Source: Paralvinella palmiformis
Taxonomy: Eukaryota > Annelida > Polychaeta > Terebellida > Alvinellidae
Reading direction: 5' to 3'
Assembly (NCBI GenBank): GCA_025642065.1
Contig: JAODUP010000437.1
Span: 526,001-590,000 of the forward strand
Length of the DNA: 64,000 nucleotides
Notes under the pieces: model-generated
Database searches by the model: none
What the model saw: the letters and a program-made list of their open reading frames with translations, nothing else
Told to the model about the DNA's origin: nothing
Shown here: in pieces, positions 23,300 through 34,365 of the stretch
How the letters are laid out: the number at the start of each line of letters is the position of its first letter
How positions within the stretch are numbered: the stretch's first letter is position 1
Made by a program: the position numbers and the translations under genes

Positions 23300-23518
23300 G
23301 ATTTCACGTTTTCTCCACGAATTGGGTTACTTCTTGATAATGTTAGAAAAGGATGTATTCAATATCAACGTGGATTTGCAGCGTGTAGAGTCTACATAAA
23401 GATGTTATTATCTGAGGAGGTCACAAAGCATGGTATCGCCACATGGAAAACCGAAGACGGAAATCATTGTACCAGGGTTTGTAAAACATCGGAAAGAAAT
23501 GGTATTAATGTTATGTGA
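23300..23518 (+). CDS. 72-codon cysteine-containing ORF, possible terminal exon
   Basis: The frame opens after TAA at 23297 and closes at TGA 23516-23518. It has no internal ATG near its start, so it would have to be an exon. A weak acceptor TTGATAATGTTAG ends at 23345. Core residues are RKGCIQYQRGFAACRVYIK and, later, TEDGNHCTRVCKTSER, with four cysteines spaced as two pairs. The homologous sites at 6.45 and 29.37 kb keep IQHQRG/IQYQRV and DGN.C..V but have stops. I do not recognise a domain. A gene fragment is more likely than an active gene; the conserved pattern makes pure chance less likely. Confidence 0.4.
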   Translation, partial: DFTFSPRIGLLLDNVRKGCIQYQRGFAACRVYIKMLLSEEVTKHGIATWKTEDGNHCTRVCKTSERNGINVM

Positions 23519-23698
23519 ATTATATAAATCATTTGAGATATTGTATTTTATTTGATATCATATGGCTTAAGTTTTTTTATGTTGAAGTTGCACATTTCTG
23601 AATATAAAACTATGCTATCCATATGTATATGATATGTTGTTGTCGTTTGGTTGTTGTTGTTGTTGCTCCTGTTATTATCCTTTTACGTTTTCTTTTGC

Positions 23699-23700
<2 letters not shown>

Positions 23701-23745
<45 letters not shown>
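23701..23745. repeat. (TA)n microsatellite
   Basis: About 45 bases of TA repeat. Confidence 0.95.
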
Positions 23746-23747
<2 letters not shown>

Positions 23748-23879
23748 ATGTGTGAGGGGGGGTTGTGCATGTGTGTAAAAATATTGCGACTACTGAAAAA
23801 TAGGGCTTCTTTTTTTGCTTTTGGTGCGTCAGGCCGCCTAACAGGTTTGAATTGAATACGTGACACATTTTTGTAGCTT

Positions 23880-24020
23880 ATTCTCTGCTCACATATGGAA
23901 GGAGCCGAAATGAATAAGTTAAAGCCGATTATTAATGGTTAAGAACAAAATATCGTCCCTTGAGTAAATACTATGAGTCACTAACACCTAAGGACTAATC
24001 CTGATACGTTTTTGTTCACT
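23880..24020 (-). repeat. Dispersed repeat R-a, partial copy
   Basis: GAGTAAATACTATGA, ACTAACACCTAA and TTCACTGCTTAGTGAACATTCA match 1635-1715. Confidence 0.4.
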
Positions 24021-24499
24021 GCTTAGTGAACATTCATAATTATTTAGCTAATATTGCCATGTCTATGCTTCTTTGATATTCATCTATAGGCTAACCCTAA
24101 TTACAGAGTAAGCTGTAATTGGAGAGTTAATTATTGTAACTGACAGGAGTTTTGATTAATATGAATTTTCTCCTTTTTTTGGAAGTTAGTATAAATTCCT
24201 GGCCCTTTACCGTAATTTACTTTTATGTGGTCCTATTTGGTGGATATATTATCTCTATCGTCTCGCCATTGAGCCATCGTCGTCTCGCCATGGAGTCATT
24301 CACAACTCGATAACATTTATACACTGAAAATTTATCATAAATACTCAGAATATTAAGAGAAAAACCTGTTTTTTTTCTAGTTATAAATGTCTGATTCAGG
24401 AATTGCCTTGTCACAGTTTGGGAAACATTATTCTCATTAAACATTTTTGAATTTTGTTTTATTGAAACAGTTCATACTCCATTCGTACAAATTATATAT

Positions 24500-25120
24500 A
24501 ATGTTAAAATGTGTAACTCACTTGCCATTTTTGGCCCAGACACAGAGCGGATATTCCTGTAGTCTGATGTCAATGTATACAATATGTTTGCATAACTCGG
24601 TTATTACAATGTAAACAAGGAGTGCCAGCAGAGCATATAATTTCTGAGGAAAAGCCCCGTGGTCCCAAGAGCCCCATATAGTACGGAAATGGGTAAAGAA
24701 CATTGTATGAGCTTTCAGATTTATATACATGAACAGAGGACTGCGTCATGTAGCAGTATAGTAGGGCACAGGCAGACAAGCCACGAAGACAGTTAAGCCA
24801 GATCATCAGTGATCCAATTCGTTCTGCATGGAGACGGCTACATGATCTTTGTGTCAGAATAGGTGACCTTTTTTGTACTAGCCGAACAATCTGGCATTTA
24901 AGAAATTTAAATTATTTCCATATGTTCCTGATAATATTATTGATATATTTTGGGTTACCTTTATCAAATATTACATATATAATTATGTCATGTTATCTGT
25001 GAGTTAACTAAGTGAAGAAATGTCATATTTATGATGTATTTCTCTCTAACTCTTAATTTCTGAATTTTATATAACTCTGAAAGAAATGATCGTGTGAAGT
25101 ATGAAATAAAAGGAAAATCA
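24500..25120. other. Duplicated flank (copy of 8.74-9.10 kb) plus partial repeat R-a
   Basis: See 8740-9098. Repeat R-a resembles 24690-24900. Minus-strand frames here are not preserved in the other copy. Confidence 0.4.
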
Positions 25121-25335
25121 AACAGCTATTAATTCAACTAAGCGCTCGATTACTCTTCATATCATAGAGCGCCATCATATTTAAATCTGTTACGAGAAAC
25201 AAATAAATCTATTGTTATCATGGTTCCCCATGATTACCATAGACGGTGTTATGGCTACGAACGTGCATTTGTTAAATCAATCCTATATTCATTTTCTTCC
25301 CATGTTTCTAAATAAAATACACCACGTTCCATTGT
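25120..25335 (+). pseudogene. Relic 1 of the 9.1-kb ORF
   Basis: TAINSTKRSITLH, then after a frameshift LNLLRETNKSIVIMVPHDYH and RRCYGYERAF. It aligns with the middle of the 112-codon ORF and stops early. Confidence 0.5.
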
Positions 25336-25420
25336 TGTTCATACACAACCACTGTGTATATTTGTGATACGACTAAATATGTGTAAAAAGGCAGAAATTA
25401 TGTTGTGTATTACGGAGTAA

Positions 25421-25615
25421 ATGGACATTCATATAGCTATATTAAGTCAGCTAAGGGCGCGATTACTCTTTATATTAAATAAGAGCCATGAAAGTTAAAC
25501 ATAGTAATAGAAACAGATAAATCTAATATTATCAGGGCTCCCTTTGAGCACAATATATCGTTTATGGCTATGCACGTAAATTTGCTGAATTAATCTTGTA
25601 TTCATATTCGTAATA
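25421..25615 (+). pseudogene. Relic 2 of the 9.1-kb ORF
   Basis: MDIHIAILSQLRARLLFIL, then a stop; KLNIVIETDKSNIIRAPFEH in a shifted frame. Relics 1 and 2 form a tandem pair about 320 bases apart. Confidence 0.45.
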
Positions 25616-25619
25616 ATTG

Positions 25620-26229
25620 AAGTAACTCTTTCGGTGATTTTAAAACGAAATACATCTCACGGCATCGTTAGTTATATCCAACCACTCAGTAGATTTCTTA
25701 TACGGGTAAATCTGAGCCGTATTTCTACCCTAATCTACGTTAATACTACCCGATATCAACAGACTAGTCTGTTCAACAACAACAACGACCTGTAATAGGG
25801 GAGGTTTAGACGTAAATATATTGCTAAGCGAGAATACGGTAAAACACCACACGGTTCCAGTACTGGAAGTTGGCCAGAAGCCAGGCAATATACCTGATAG
25901 TCGAATACACAAAACAAAACTGAATCAGTTCTGAAGGTGTTATGAAGGCTACGAGATGCTGCTCCGGGTCAAAGGTCAGACGTATTATGCCTTTCATATG
26001 AAGCTGATATTCGATGTAATAGATATTGAACTAAGCAATTTTACTATATAGACATTACTTATGTAATTTTATTTATTTTGTTTTGGATTATTTTAATGGT
26101 TGCAATGATTACTTAATTTCACAAAATGCATAATCTGGTATCTTTAAACTCTAGCATCAGAACTAGGAGATACTAGCATATGGTAACTATTGCTAAAATA
26201 CCAATTAGATAGAAAGATATATTAAATAC
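25620..26229. other. Non-coding; end of the tandem pair and start of the 11.5-kb-like segment
   Basis: From 25945 it follows 11570 onward. No gene seen. Confidence 0.4.
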
Positions 26230-26965
26230 CGTACCCACGCGAATAGGAGCACGAACGGCTATTTATTTCAAGCACTGTTCAAGCATACCCTTATTTAAGC
26301 AAAGGCTGTTATTATTTTTTATGCATATTTACGGCTTAAAAAACGTATATTTTTAGCATTTCGAATTTGGCCTTCGTTTTACGACTTAATTTATGGAGAA
26401 AATAATGTGTTTTTATTCAAATCTGGTGGAAAAACCTTTCCAGTAGATTATAACATTTACTTTTGGTAAGCTAAACAGTGCAGTACTCCTTGAATAATGA
26501 CTAATCAACGGAATAATGCAGCACAGTGATTTGTTATTGTCCCTACTTTTACTACAATAATGCGGATAATAATAATGGCTTCAATGGTTTCATATGATCC
26601 TTAAAGGTGCCTAGAATATTCTTTCTGATTATCTGAAAGTAATGTAAATTTCCAGCATGGATTTTCCTGCGCTAATTGCTATTAAAACACATGGTTGGCT
26701 TGCCGTATACCGATAAACTTTACACCTGTATATCAAGTAAATATCCAATATAATGCTGTAATTATGATTATTCACCAAGTAATTGAAGACCATGAGATGG
26801 ATGAACCAAATAAAGCAGTTCGTTTCTGAAACCTTTATGTATGCAGTGCACGCGAGCGATAATACCGCACAAGCAAGGTAACAAGTAAAACTGGATGATT
26901 CACGTCATCCGTGGAAATATCTGACATTCAAGCACAGGCTCTTATTGGTTTAAAGCAAGCTTGCT
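26230..26965. mobile_element. Insertion of about 736 bp absent from the sister segment
   Basis: The sister copy runs GATATATTAAATATCTG without a break at 12000. Here ATTAAATACC is followed by 736 bases before TTATCTATTGTG resumes the alignment. The ends share only AATAGGAGC against the reverse of GCTCTTATT, a weak inverted match. No coding frame. Class unknown. Confidence 0.45.
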
Positions 26966-27115
26966 CAAGCAAGTTATCTATTGTGTTAGGAATTATTTTA
27001 CTATGGCAAATATAAATGAGGACCACTCTAATGTTAAAATGTAAATGCCTTTAAATCAAGTATTACTTTTCGCTTTGCAGCCCTTAACCAATCCTAAAAT
27101 CTATAGCCTTGTTTA

Positions 27116-27481
27116 GGTTTAGGTTTTGTTGTTCGGGGAGAATCATCAGGCTGTCGCTTAATCAGCACAGCCTCTATGTTGGAATGGTTGAGAAACCTCC
27201 TCCTCCACCACTCACAGGGGAGCAGTACGGAAAGATGGAGCCGAAATACCTGAGGGTGGTCACTGCCAGAGTGTTTTACGTCCTCAGGGGGTTTTAACGT
27301 CCCCCTTTATTTTAAATAATTCAGTGGAGACGGCAGCGCCATTTAACGTGGTCAGCCACCCACGATGTAGTGAGCCGAGAAATTAATCCCTGGAAAAGTT
27401 TCGACCTCTTACGGGGTTCGAACCTGCGACCGTTGGCACCAAGTGCCGGGTACTTAACCGCTAGGCCATCGGAGCTCACTA
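27116..27481 (-). mobile_element. tRNA-headed SINE, family S2, with target duplication
   Basis: On the minus strand the head reads GAGCTCCGATGGCCTAGCGG and a B-box GGTTCGAACCCCG. Then comes TGGTCAGCCACC on the plus strand and a GC-richer tail. TATAGCCTTGTTT on the left and TATAGCCGTGTTT on the right (about 27103 and 27484) look like the target duplication. The sister segment at 12.13 kb has a single TATAACCTAGTTC, the empty site. A 62-codon frame inside (27109-27297) is part of the element. Confidence 0.8.
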
Positions 27482-27649
27482 ATATAGCCGTGTTTTGTCT
27501 AGAGCCACCTTATATGTGGTAAACTGGTGAAGGAAAATGGGTAAATGGGAAAACCCTATAGACCAACCAACTGCAGAACGGACACTAAACGCTAACATAA
27601 CAATTAGTCACCAATGTGCCGTAACTCAGCATTATTATAGCCTCTCTGT

Positions 27650-27830
27650 GATGACGTAGTATTTATCTTTAGGCCATTAGCTAGCCTGAAGTAAAGTTTC
27701 CAGCAAAGCGTTAATGCTACTGACTACAACACGCTATATTCGTGGTCAGTTAGTGAGACGTGATTATAAGCCATTAGCTGATAGAAGCGTCGTCCTTGTC
27801 TGAACCTTAATGGTAAAAGAACGTGAACAT
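27650..27830 (+). promoter_or_regulatory. Conserved upstream block of family copy 3
   Basis: ACAACACGCTATATTCG, CAGTTAGTGAGACGTGATTATA and CCTTAATGGTAAAAGAACGT match the block at 12.3 kb. The TATA box is slightly altered. Confidence 0.45.
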
Positions 27831-28195
27831 TCCCCTCGGAGCATATGGAATTAGAGTTATGAAATACAAATATTACACTCGGTCTGTGAGCACGGTAATA
27901 ACAGTATGAAGGGAATTTCGTATTTTATAGCTCCCCAGAGGAGTGTAATGTTTTATATCAGTTCTTAAGTACTTGGTGTGGGACAGGTTTAAACAAGTAA
28001 TTAGGGTACACGCATGCGTAAACACCATAAACACAAATAGCCATGATTGGTGATCATAGAACTGAACACTAAATGATAGTCAACCGGTTGTACTGTGGCC
28101 GAGGACCGATTTCAAGGGGGTAACATATGCCACAAACACATGCGTGGGCTAGTTTCGAATCTGCAACCTTCGGATGGTGGATGCGGTTTGAAGTG

Positions 28196-28259
28196 ATGAT
28201 GATGATTGATGTTTTACGACCACGTTTTGTGCACATGATAGACTAAATGGGCCGAACAT
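28196..28259 (-). mobile_element. Short 3' piece of SINE S1 with 9-bp target duplication
   Basis: The insert begins with GATGATGATTGATGTTTTAC and ends GACTAAATGGGCCGAAC, a 3' piece of S1. TTTGAAGTG precedes it (28187) and follows it (28260). The other family copies have a single TTTGAAGTG or TTCGAAGTG here. Confidence 0.75.
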
Positions 28260-28267
28260 TTGAAGTG

Positions 28268-28524
28268 TAATTGTGCGGATCATTAATAAATATAATAGTA
28301 GGTCATTCTCTTACCGGAATATAATTGTGTTTCGATTATGTACGGACTTAGGTAAAGGATTTGGCTTGCGTGTCAGGTAGTAAATATATCAGAAATATTT
28401 GATGGATTTGTTAAAACATACAAACACTGGTTTAAATGAAAACCAAAATTATTGACAGAAGATGTTTTTAAAATGCAAATATTCTAGCTACCTTGATAGT
28501 GTAAATAAACTTTCTAATCGATGA
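28268..28524 (+). pseudogene. Decayed family copy 3
   Basis: NISEIFDGFVKTYKHW (28383-28439) matches NMSNTFDRFAKLTNT. LKCKYSSYLDSVNKLSNR then a stop (28468-28524) matches the cysteine-loop region, with four codons deleted and only one cysteine left. Confidence 0.55.
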
Positions 28525-28559
28525 TTCATCAATAAATTAAATATACAGAATAACATCAT

Positions 28560-28955
28560 TACCCAGATATATCTCAGTTAATTGTCTATAGATACTGCCC
28601 TATAAAGTTGTACATGTCTCGAATTTATCATATTCGCACTTCCTAATTTTATGATTGGATAGAATGATTATGATAAAGCTGAAGATGATCAAATGTAGCT
28701 TTATTTACATATTTGTAAACAGTATTAGAAGAATATAATTGTTTCTAAGAATTGTTTGTGGTTGATGTTTCGATATATTTACGCGATGAAGATTTAAAAC
28801 AATAATTCCTAATCCCTATTTCAACTGGATAGTGCTGTTATATTTTTGTTGTTCTTGTGATAACAGCTTAATCACCACATAAACTAATTCCAAAATATAA
28901 CTACAGCCACAAGGACACTGATATATGATGATATACTGAGCCAAGATGATAATAT
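28560..28955. other. Non-coding segment shared with 33.59-33.74 and 22.56-22.93 kb
   Basis: AAGTTGTACATGTCTC, CACTTCCTAA.TTTAT and GAAGATG.T.AAAT recur at 33630-33720. Confidence 0.45.
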
Positions 28956-28957
28956 GA

Positions 28958-29072
28958 TTGTTTTTTACAGCCACCTTTGTGCACATGGTAGGGCTAAATG
29001 GGCCGAGCGACATCCAAAGGTAATGAAGCGAAGTCAAAGATGAAACAACCTTCTGATACTGCCACGCCGAGA
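28958..29072 (-). mobile_element. SINE S1, 5'-truncated
   Basis: The body matches S1 from GTGCACATGGTAG to TGCCACGCCGAGA, then changes to TA/TG repeat. Confidence 0.8.
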
Positions 29073-29339
29073 TATATATATATATATGTGTGTGTGTGGG
29101 TATGTCTGTGATTGGATGTGTATCTGTGTGTATGTGTGATTACGTATGTGTTTATGTATGTGCGTATTTGTGGGTGTATCAGTGTATGCACGTGCTGGCA
29201 CCAGAAATACATAAACAGTTCATGTGGATAAAACATGATTAGAATCATAACTTATTGGTGCTATCTGAATGTACAATCAACACGTATGCGTTTCTTTTCT
29301 ATGACGAATAAGATCTCGTCCGTGTTGCCGCTATGGCTT

Positions 29340-29520
29340 ACCTTATTACTTGGTAACGATAGAAGGTGATGTATTCAATATCAACGTGTATCTGCACTAT
29401 GTTAGGGTATACATAAATATGTTGTTATCTGAGAATGCCATAAAACATGACATAGCCACATGGAAAACCGAGACGGAAATCCTTGTATCACAGTTTGTAA
29501 TAACTAGAAAAAAAGGTGTT
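29340..29520 (+). pseudogene. Relic of the 23.3-kb cysteine ORF family
   Basis: IQYQRVSALC then stop, and DGNPCITVCNN then stop, align with the 23.3-kb frame. A 66-codon frame at 29350-29550 is in another phase and does not preserve the pattern. Confidence 0.5.
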
Positions 29521-29924
29521 GACTGTATATGGCTTCTGTTTATCACGTGAGATATTGTTTCTTATCTGATATCAGATTTCTTAGGTTATAAAGTTCGTAA
29601 TATATTTCTATGTTAGATATATGGCTATCATATGTCGTTGCCAAATTGCCATCTTTGAGTGATATGACATGATTTAAGATGTCTACTGTGTCTATGTGTG
29701 CCTTCGTGCATGTGATGTGTGAGATTGGGAAACCTGAAAAGGCCACCTAATTGTTTGCTGTCTGCCTCTCTTTATGAAGGAACAAAACACACACATATAC
29801 ACACATTACACATGTCTCAGCAACGAAAGTCGCCACTCTGGATTCAGTCCCCTGAAGAAACGTCCAAATTTGAATTCACGGTTCGAGATTATCTGTCCCT
29901 GTGCCTTATTAAATACAGAAAAAC

Positions 29925-30049
29925 CACACGCACGCACGCACGCACGCACATACGCACACGCACGCACACATACAGACACACACGCACATACATACATACC
30001 CCCACACACATACACACACACTCACACATAGACACACACACATACACAC

Positions 30050-30086
<37 letters not shown>

Positions 30087-30170
30087 ACACACACACACAT
30101 ACACACATACACATACACAAACACTCACACATAGACACACACACAAATGCACACACACACACTATACCGA
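29925..30170. repeat. (CA)n and (GCAC)n compound microsatellite
   Basis: About 240 bases of CACA with ACGC and TACA variants. Five long frames across it (up to 153 codons) are artefacts. Confidence 0.95.
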
Positions 30171-30179
30171 AACATACTA

Positions 30180-31290
30180 GGTCATAAGCAAGCACACACT
30201 AATTCACAGAGACAATTATATAACGAGTTATATTCGTAAGAAGATATTTGTACCTGTGATTATTTTTAGGCGACTATGTAGTTTTTATGGAACCGAAGAA
30301 AGGTTTATCATCACAGATCTGGTCACAATTTCTATAGGATTTAGACATATTACATTATGTAACCCATGTTTATAAAACAATTCCATTGTTCGATCATTTA
30401 GTCTGATAAAATGTCTGCCTGTCTATCTTTTGGGGATATCTGTCTAGACTCTGTGTTTATGACGCACCCGCCTCTCTGTCTATATACCCATAAGACAGCG
30501 TATTAATTTTAATATTTTACAAACAACTATGTAGTGATAACCCAAATAAGATATTTATTAAACCCAATAAGACATTTGAACTGGCTACATTATTTACCAG
30601 TAAATCTCCAATGGCAACCTATTGCCCAAGGTGTGTGTGTGTGTGTGTTGGGGGGGGGGGGTAGATATTAAATCGAGACATAAATACCTGCAATATTCTG
30701 ACTGGATGTTCTAGGTTATGGGATTGACATTCTAATGGACTCTAATTCGCTGTTGTGATTATTCTTTTTCGTTTTCTTTTTGAAAACCTGGCGCATTCAA
30801 TTTTTTCATGATCTTCATAGGCATATTTTACAATATGTGACATATTTAATCTTTGCTTCAAAAGAATAAATATAACATTATTTGTCACATTTGACTAATT
30901 CTATATTTTCTGTAGGAGTTTCTAGGGACCAAAGAATATAACCTACTGTAAACAGACTATCTCAGGAAACTGGCCAATGAGCATTTGAAGCCTCTAGACA
31001 TTATTCATGTATGTTAAAAACGACTCCCGCATTAAGCAATATTAAAGGAGTATCTAATTCTTTTTTTAGAACTATTAACTACTATTTAAATTATTAACAT
31101 ACTAATACACTATTTAGTCAATTTAACAATATTCACCATAACAATTGATTAAAGAATTTTCTATGTTTTAGTTATTTTCCTATATCACGTGCAATTTTGG
31201 TTTCTGTCAATCAAGTATAGTTAGTGATGTTTAATGAACTAGTTTCTATATCTCCTTACCTCCTACCATCCCTCGTTTCCCTACTTTTAA
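30180..31290. other. No supported gene; 30.37-30.80 kb is a copy of 2.2-2.6 kb
   Basis: Contains a GT run followed by a run of G near 30630-30660. Exons of the 31.5-kb candidate gene might lie here but I could not identify them. Confidence 0.35.
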
Positions 31291-31295
31291 TATTA

Positions 31296-31355
31296 TTTAT
31301 ATATATATATATATATATAAGGAGCCGTAAAATACCCAAACATCATCATCATATA

Positions 31356-31428
<73 letters not shown>
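31296..31428. repeat. (TA)n microsatellites
   Basis: Two TA tracts separated by about 35 bases with CATCATCAT. Confidence 0.95.
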
Positions 31429-31469
31429 AGGCACATATGTAAAACATCCTCTAGCCACCCAATATTTAC

Positions 31470-31762
31470 CTGGATATATAAAGTGACAGATCCTTCATTA
31501 GCAGCATTATACATTAACTTTGACATAACGCCAGAACCAATAGGAATAGTAACACTATTACGTCCGTGTGGACATTCTAGACTTATATATTGTAGAAAAT
31601 GATGCTGCGAAGGGTTGAGTGTATGACTTGATTCATCATCGTGTGAACGATGAATGTCGAGTATGTACGAAGTGTTTTGAAGTATATCACCATCTCTGTT
31701 ATCTCTGGCAAGGACGACATATGACAAGAGGATCAAGGGACCAACGAGAGTAAATATTTCAT
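31470..31762 (-). pseudogene. Likely first coding exon of a secreted protein, frameshifted near its start
   Basis: An ATG at 31762 begins MKYLLSLVP and then hits TGA. A one-base insertion would join it to the long frame LILLSYVVLA, RDNRDGD, making a typical signal peptide with a cleavage site after VLA. The rest reads QNTSYILDIHRSHDDESS ... SLECPHGRNSVTIPIGSG ... NEGSVTLYIQ. The exon ends at a strong donor, CCAG followed by GTAAAT (boundary 31470/31469), in phase 0. Composition is less A+T-biased than the surroundings. The frameshift lies at a CCC run, so it may be a real mutation or a sequencing slip. Family unknown. Downstream exons not found. Confidence 0.45.
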
Positions 31763-32470
31763 ATTACGTCGTTTCCTTAGTTAGTTTTTTAAAGATATTT
31801 TGATAAATATAATGCACTAATGGAAATAATGATATACTATATATTTGTGCTATGTTTTTTTCTTTGTTAATTTCTAACAGTTAATATCCTATTTCTTAAC
31901 TAGAGGTATGCAATCGATCAATTATCCCTCTTGCTGTCTGTACAATCTAGGGTATATTGTCAAATTCAGGGAAGTCATCAATGTGTTGAATCGCACACAA
32001 CATCCTAAATTAGAGATTAGGCATTTCCTTAAATTCTATTCAGAGGACACCGTTAAGAAGGTAAATATAATATTCCCTTCGGCAGAACTAAATATTATAA
32101 CAAATAATCAATTGTGTCTTCGCCCTTAGAAGTTGTATTCAAAATTAGCAACAACAAGAAGACATTGTCAATTAGATTCTACTTTCTACTATACGATCAG
32201 CTATCGAAAAATGAGTGAAATGATTGTCAGTGTTGTTTAGGCGCATGTAATTTATCTGGTACCCGATATGTATGCTATGCCTCTCTTTGTGTACTTCTTT
32301 ACTTTGGTTTACAGCCATTTGACGGCTATCAATAATTATGAAACGAAGTTGGTATATCGTAATAGAAGAAGGGAAATGCATTTAAGACAACATAAAATAT
32401 ATATTATAACAAAAATACTTTCCATTTTTCCAAACATGAAATGCTGCCACTAGGTTATATGTCACCATTA
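31763..32470. other. No gene seen
   Basis: Short frames at 31908-32129 and 32172-32453 lack supporting features. Confidence 0.35.
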
Positions 32471-32477
32471 TGAAGCA

Positions 32478-32478
32478 C

Positions 32479-32541
<63 letters not shown>
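32478..32541. repeat. (TA)n microsatellite
   Basis: About 64 bases of TA repeat. Confidence 0.95.
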
Positions 32542-32546
<5 letters not shown>

Positions 32547-32659
32547 ATGTAAAGTAGCAAGGTAAATGGGGGACAACTATAGACCAACTGAAGAACGGAG
32601 ACTAAATACTGACATAACAATTTGTTGCAAATCACCAATATGCCGCAACTCAGCACCAT

Positions 32660-32850
32660 TATAGTCTCCATGGGACGACCTAGTATTTATCTTTAGTCCA
32701 GTAGCTGGTTAGAGGTGAAACTTCCAGCAGAGCATCAATACTACTGACTATAGCACGCTATCTACGTTGTCTGTTAGAGAGACGTCATTATACGCCATTA
32801 ACGGATAGTAGCGACGTCCTGGTCTAAACCTTAATGGTAAAAGAACGTTA
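32660..32850 (+). promoter_or_regulatory. Conserved upstream block of family copy 4
   Basis: AGTATTTATCTTTAGTCCAG, TAGCACGCTATCTACG, GAGACGTCATTATACG and CCTTAATGGTAAAAGAACGT match the 12.3-kb block. The TATA box is altered to TATCTA. Confidence 0.45.
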
Positions 32851-33089
32851 ACATTCACCCGAGCCATATGGACTTAGAGTAATTGCATTTAAATATTACT
32901 CTCAGTGTGAGAGCAAGGTAATAATAGTATGAAACGAAGTTGGCATTTTATTGCTACTTAGAAAAGTTTAATGGTTTATATTAGTTCTTAGGTATTTTGC
33001 TGTAGTACAAGTTTAAGCAAATAGTCCTCCCAGAAACGCAAGTAGCCATGAATCATTGATGAATGACAATTGGTGATCATATAACTAGA

Positions 33090-33555
33090 TGTGTCTCTTA
33101 CAACTTTGCGAAACATTGAAAAAATATAATTACCACCAATTCGTTGTGGGTATGGAAACAATTTGGTACTTAGAGGTTTGGATTTGTTGTACATTTACAT
33201 CTGGACCATTTAAAGGGTGTTTAAAGTGTTCTGGCATGAATCACAGGTGAAAAGTAAGTGATGAGCTGAGTTGCTTTGTCAGATACGGCGCATGTAACTC
33301 CTGTGATATATGGCCGAGGAACGATTTCCTGGGAAACCATACAGCACAAACACAGTTGTGTGGGTTAGATTGGAATCAACAATCTGGTGATGGACAGTCG
33401 CAGTTCGAAGTGTAATTGATGTGATTATTAATAAATATGATAGTAAGGCATTGTCCCACATTTAAACGTTAGCTTAAATGAAAATTTCTTAGAAGATTCT
33501 TATAAAACACAAATGCTTCGATGTCGTCCATTTCGGCACTTCCTTCATCAATTGA
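33090..33555 (+). pseudogene. Decayed family copy 4 with its leader segment
   Basis: The leader (CCAATTCGTTGTGGGTATGG ... ACAAACACAG) is followed by SVIDVIINKYD and, at 33499-33555, LIKHKCFDVVHFGTSFIN. The NMSxxFDxF part is deleted. GTGAAAAGTAAGTG at about 33247 is a good donor-like site, lost in the other copies. Confidence 0.5.
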
Positions 33556-33922
33556 AAGAAAAACCAAGAATATGATCCCTACTCAGATATAGTCCGGTTG
33601 TTTTTCCATGGAAGCTGCATCTAAAGAAGTTGTACATGTCTCTAATTCATCACACGTGCACTTCCTAAATTTATTATTCGATAAAACGACGATGATAATG
33701 TTGAAGATGGTGAAATATAACTGTATTTACATATAATTTGTCTCCACGATGTGCCAGTATACATATTATGATATAATACGTGACATTTGTATGTGATCCT
33801 ATGTAGCTAGATAGCTGCTTTATGGTGATTTACAACATTATTATTATCTCTGATATTAGTTGGCATATTCGTTTTTTTATAATTTGTTTTATTCAGATGA
33901 GCTAGACAGAAACAGAACAGCC

Positions 33923-33988
33923 ATGGTGACAGTCTCGGTTACTAAGTATATCTGCATCTTGTTCTTCCTAATAATCTGTTTTAAATAA
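33923..33988 (+). other. Signal-peptide-like mini ORF
   Basis: An ATG in strong context (CAGCCATGG) starts MVTVSVTKY, then a hydrophobic ICILFFLIICF, and stops at TAA (33986-33988). A CAG donor GTAACT follows at 33998. It resembles a signal-peptide exon with a nonsense codon just before its donor. It lies about 0.4 kb after family copy 4. Chance is possible. Confidence 0.3.
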
Positions 33989-34175
33989 ATATGTCAGGTA
34001 ACTAGGCCTAGACTTGTTTTTATTGCTGATGACAAGAGAGGATTCGGTCAGTGAACCGACTGATGGCTTCCAGGGATATAATTCCTGAAATTGTAGTGGT
34101 GAGGGACAACGAACAAAACGAACACGAGTAAGATTGACATAATGTAGGCTTTACATTACTGGGCATTAAGCTGTC

Positions 34176-34177
<2 letters not shown>

Positions 34178-34253
<76 letters not shown>

Positions 34254-34254
34254 G

Positions 34255-34310
<56 letters not shown>

Positions 34311-34328
34311 AGAGAGAGAGAGAGAGAA

Positions 34329-34364
<36 letters not shown>
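34178..34364. repeat. Compound (TA)n/(GA)n microsatellite
   Basis: TA run, GAGAGA, second TA run, and a long GA run. Confidence 0.95.

Positions 34365-34365
<1 letters not shown>

Noticed and set aside
27109..27297. 62-codon frame with a proline run
   Set aside because: Inside SINE S2.
29719..30180. 153-codon and overlapping frames rich in HTHT or VCVC
   Set aside because: They are translations of a CA/GCAC microsatellite, open in several frames on both strands.
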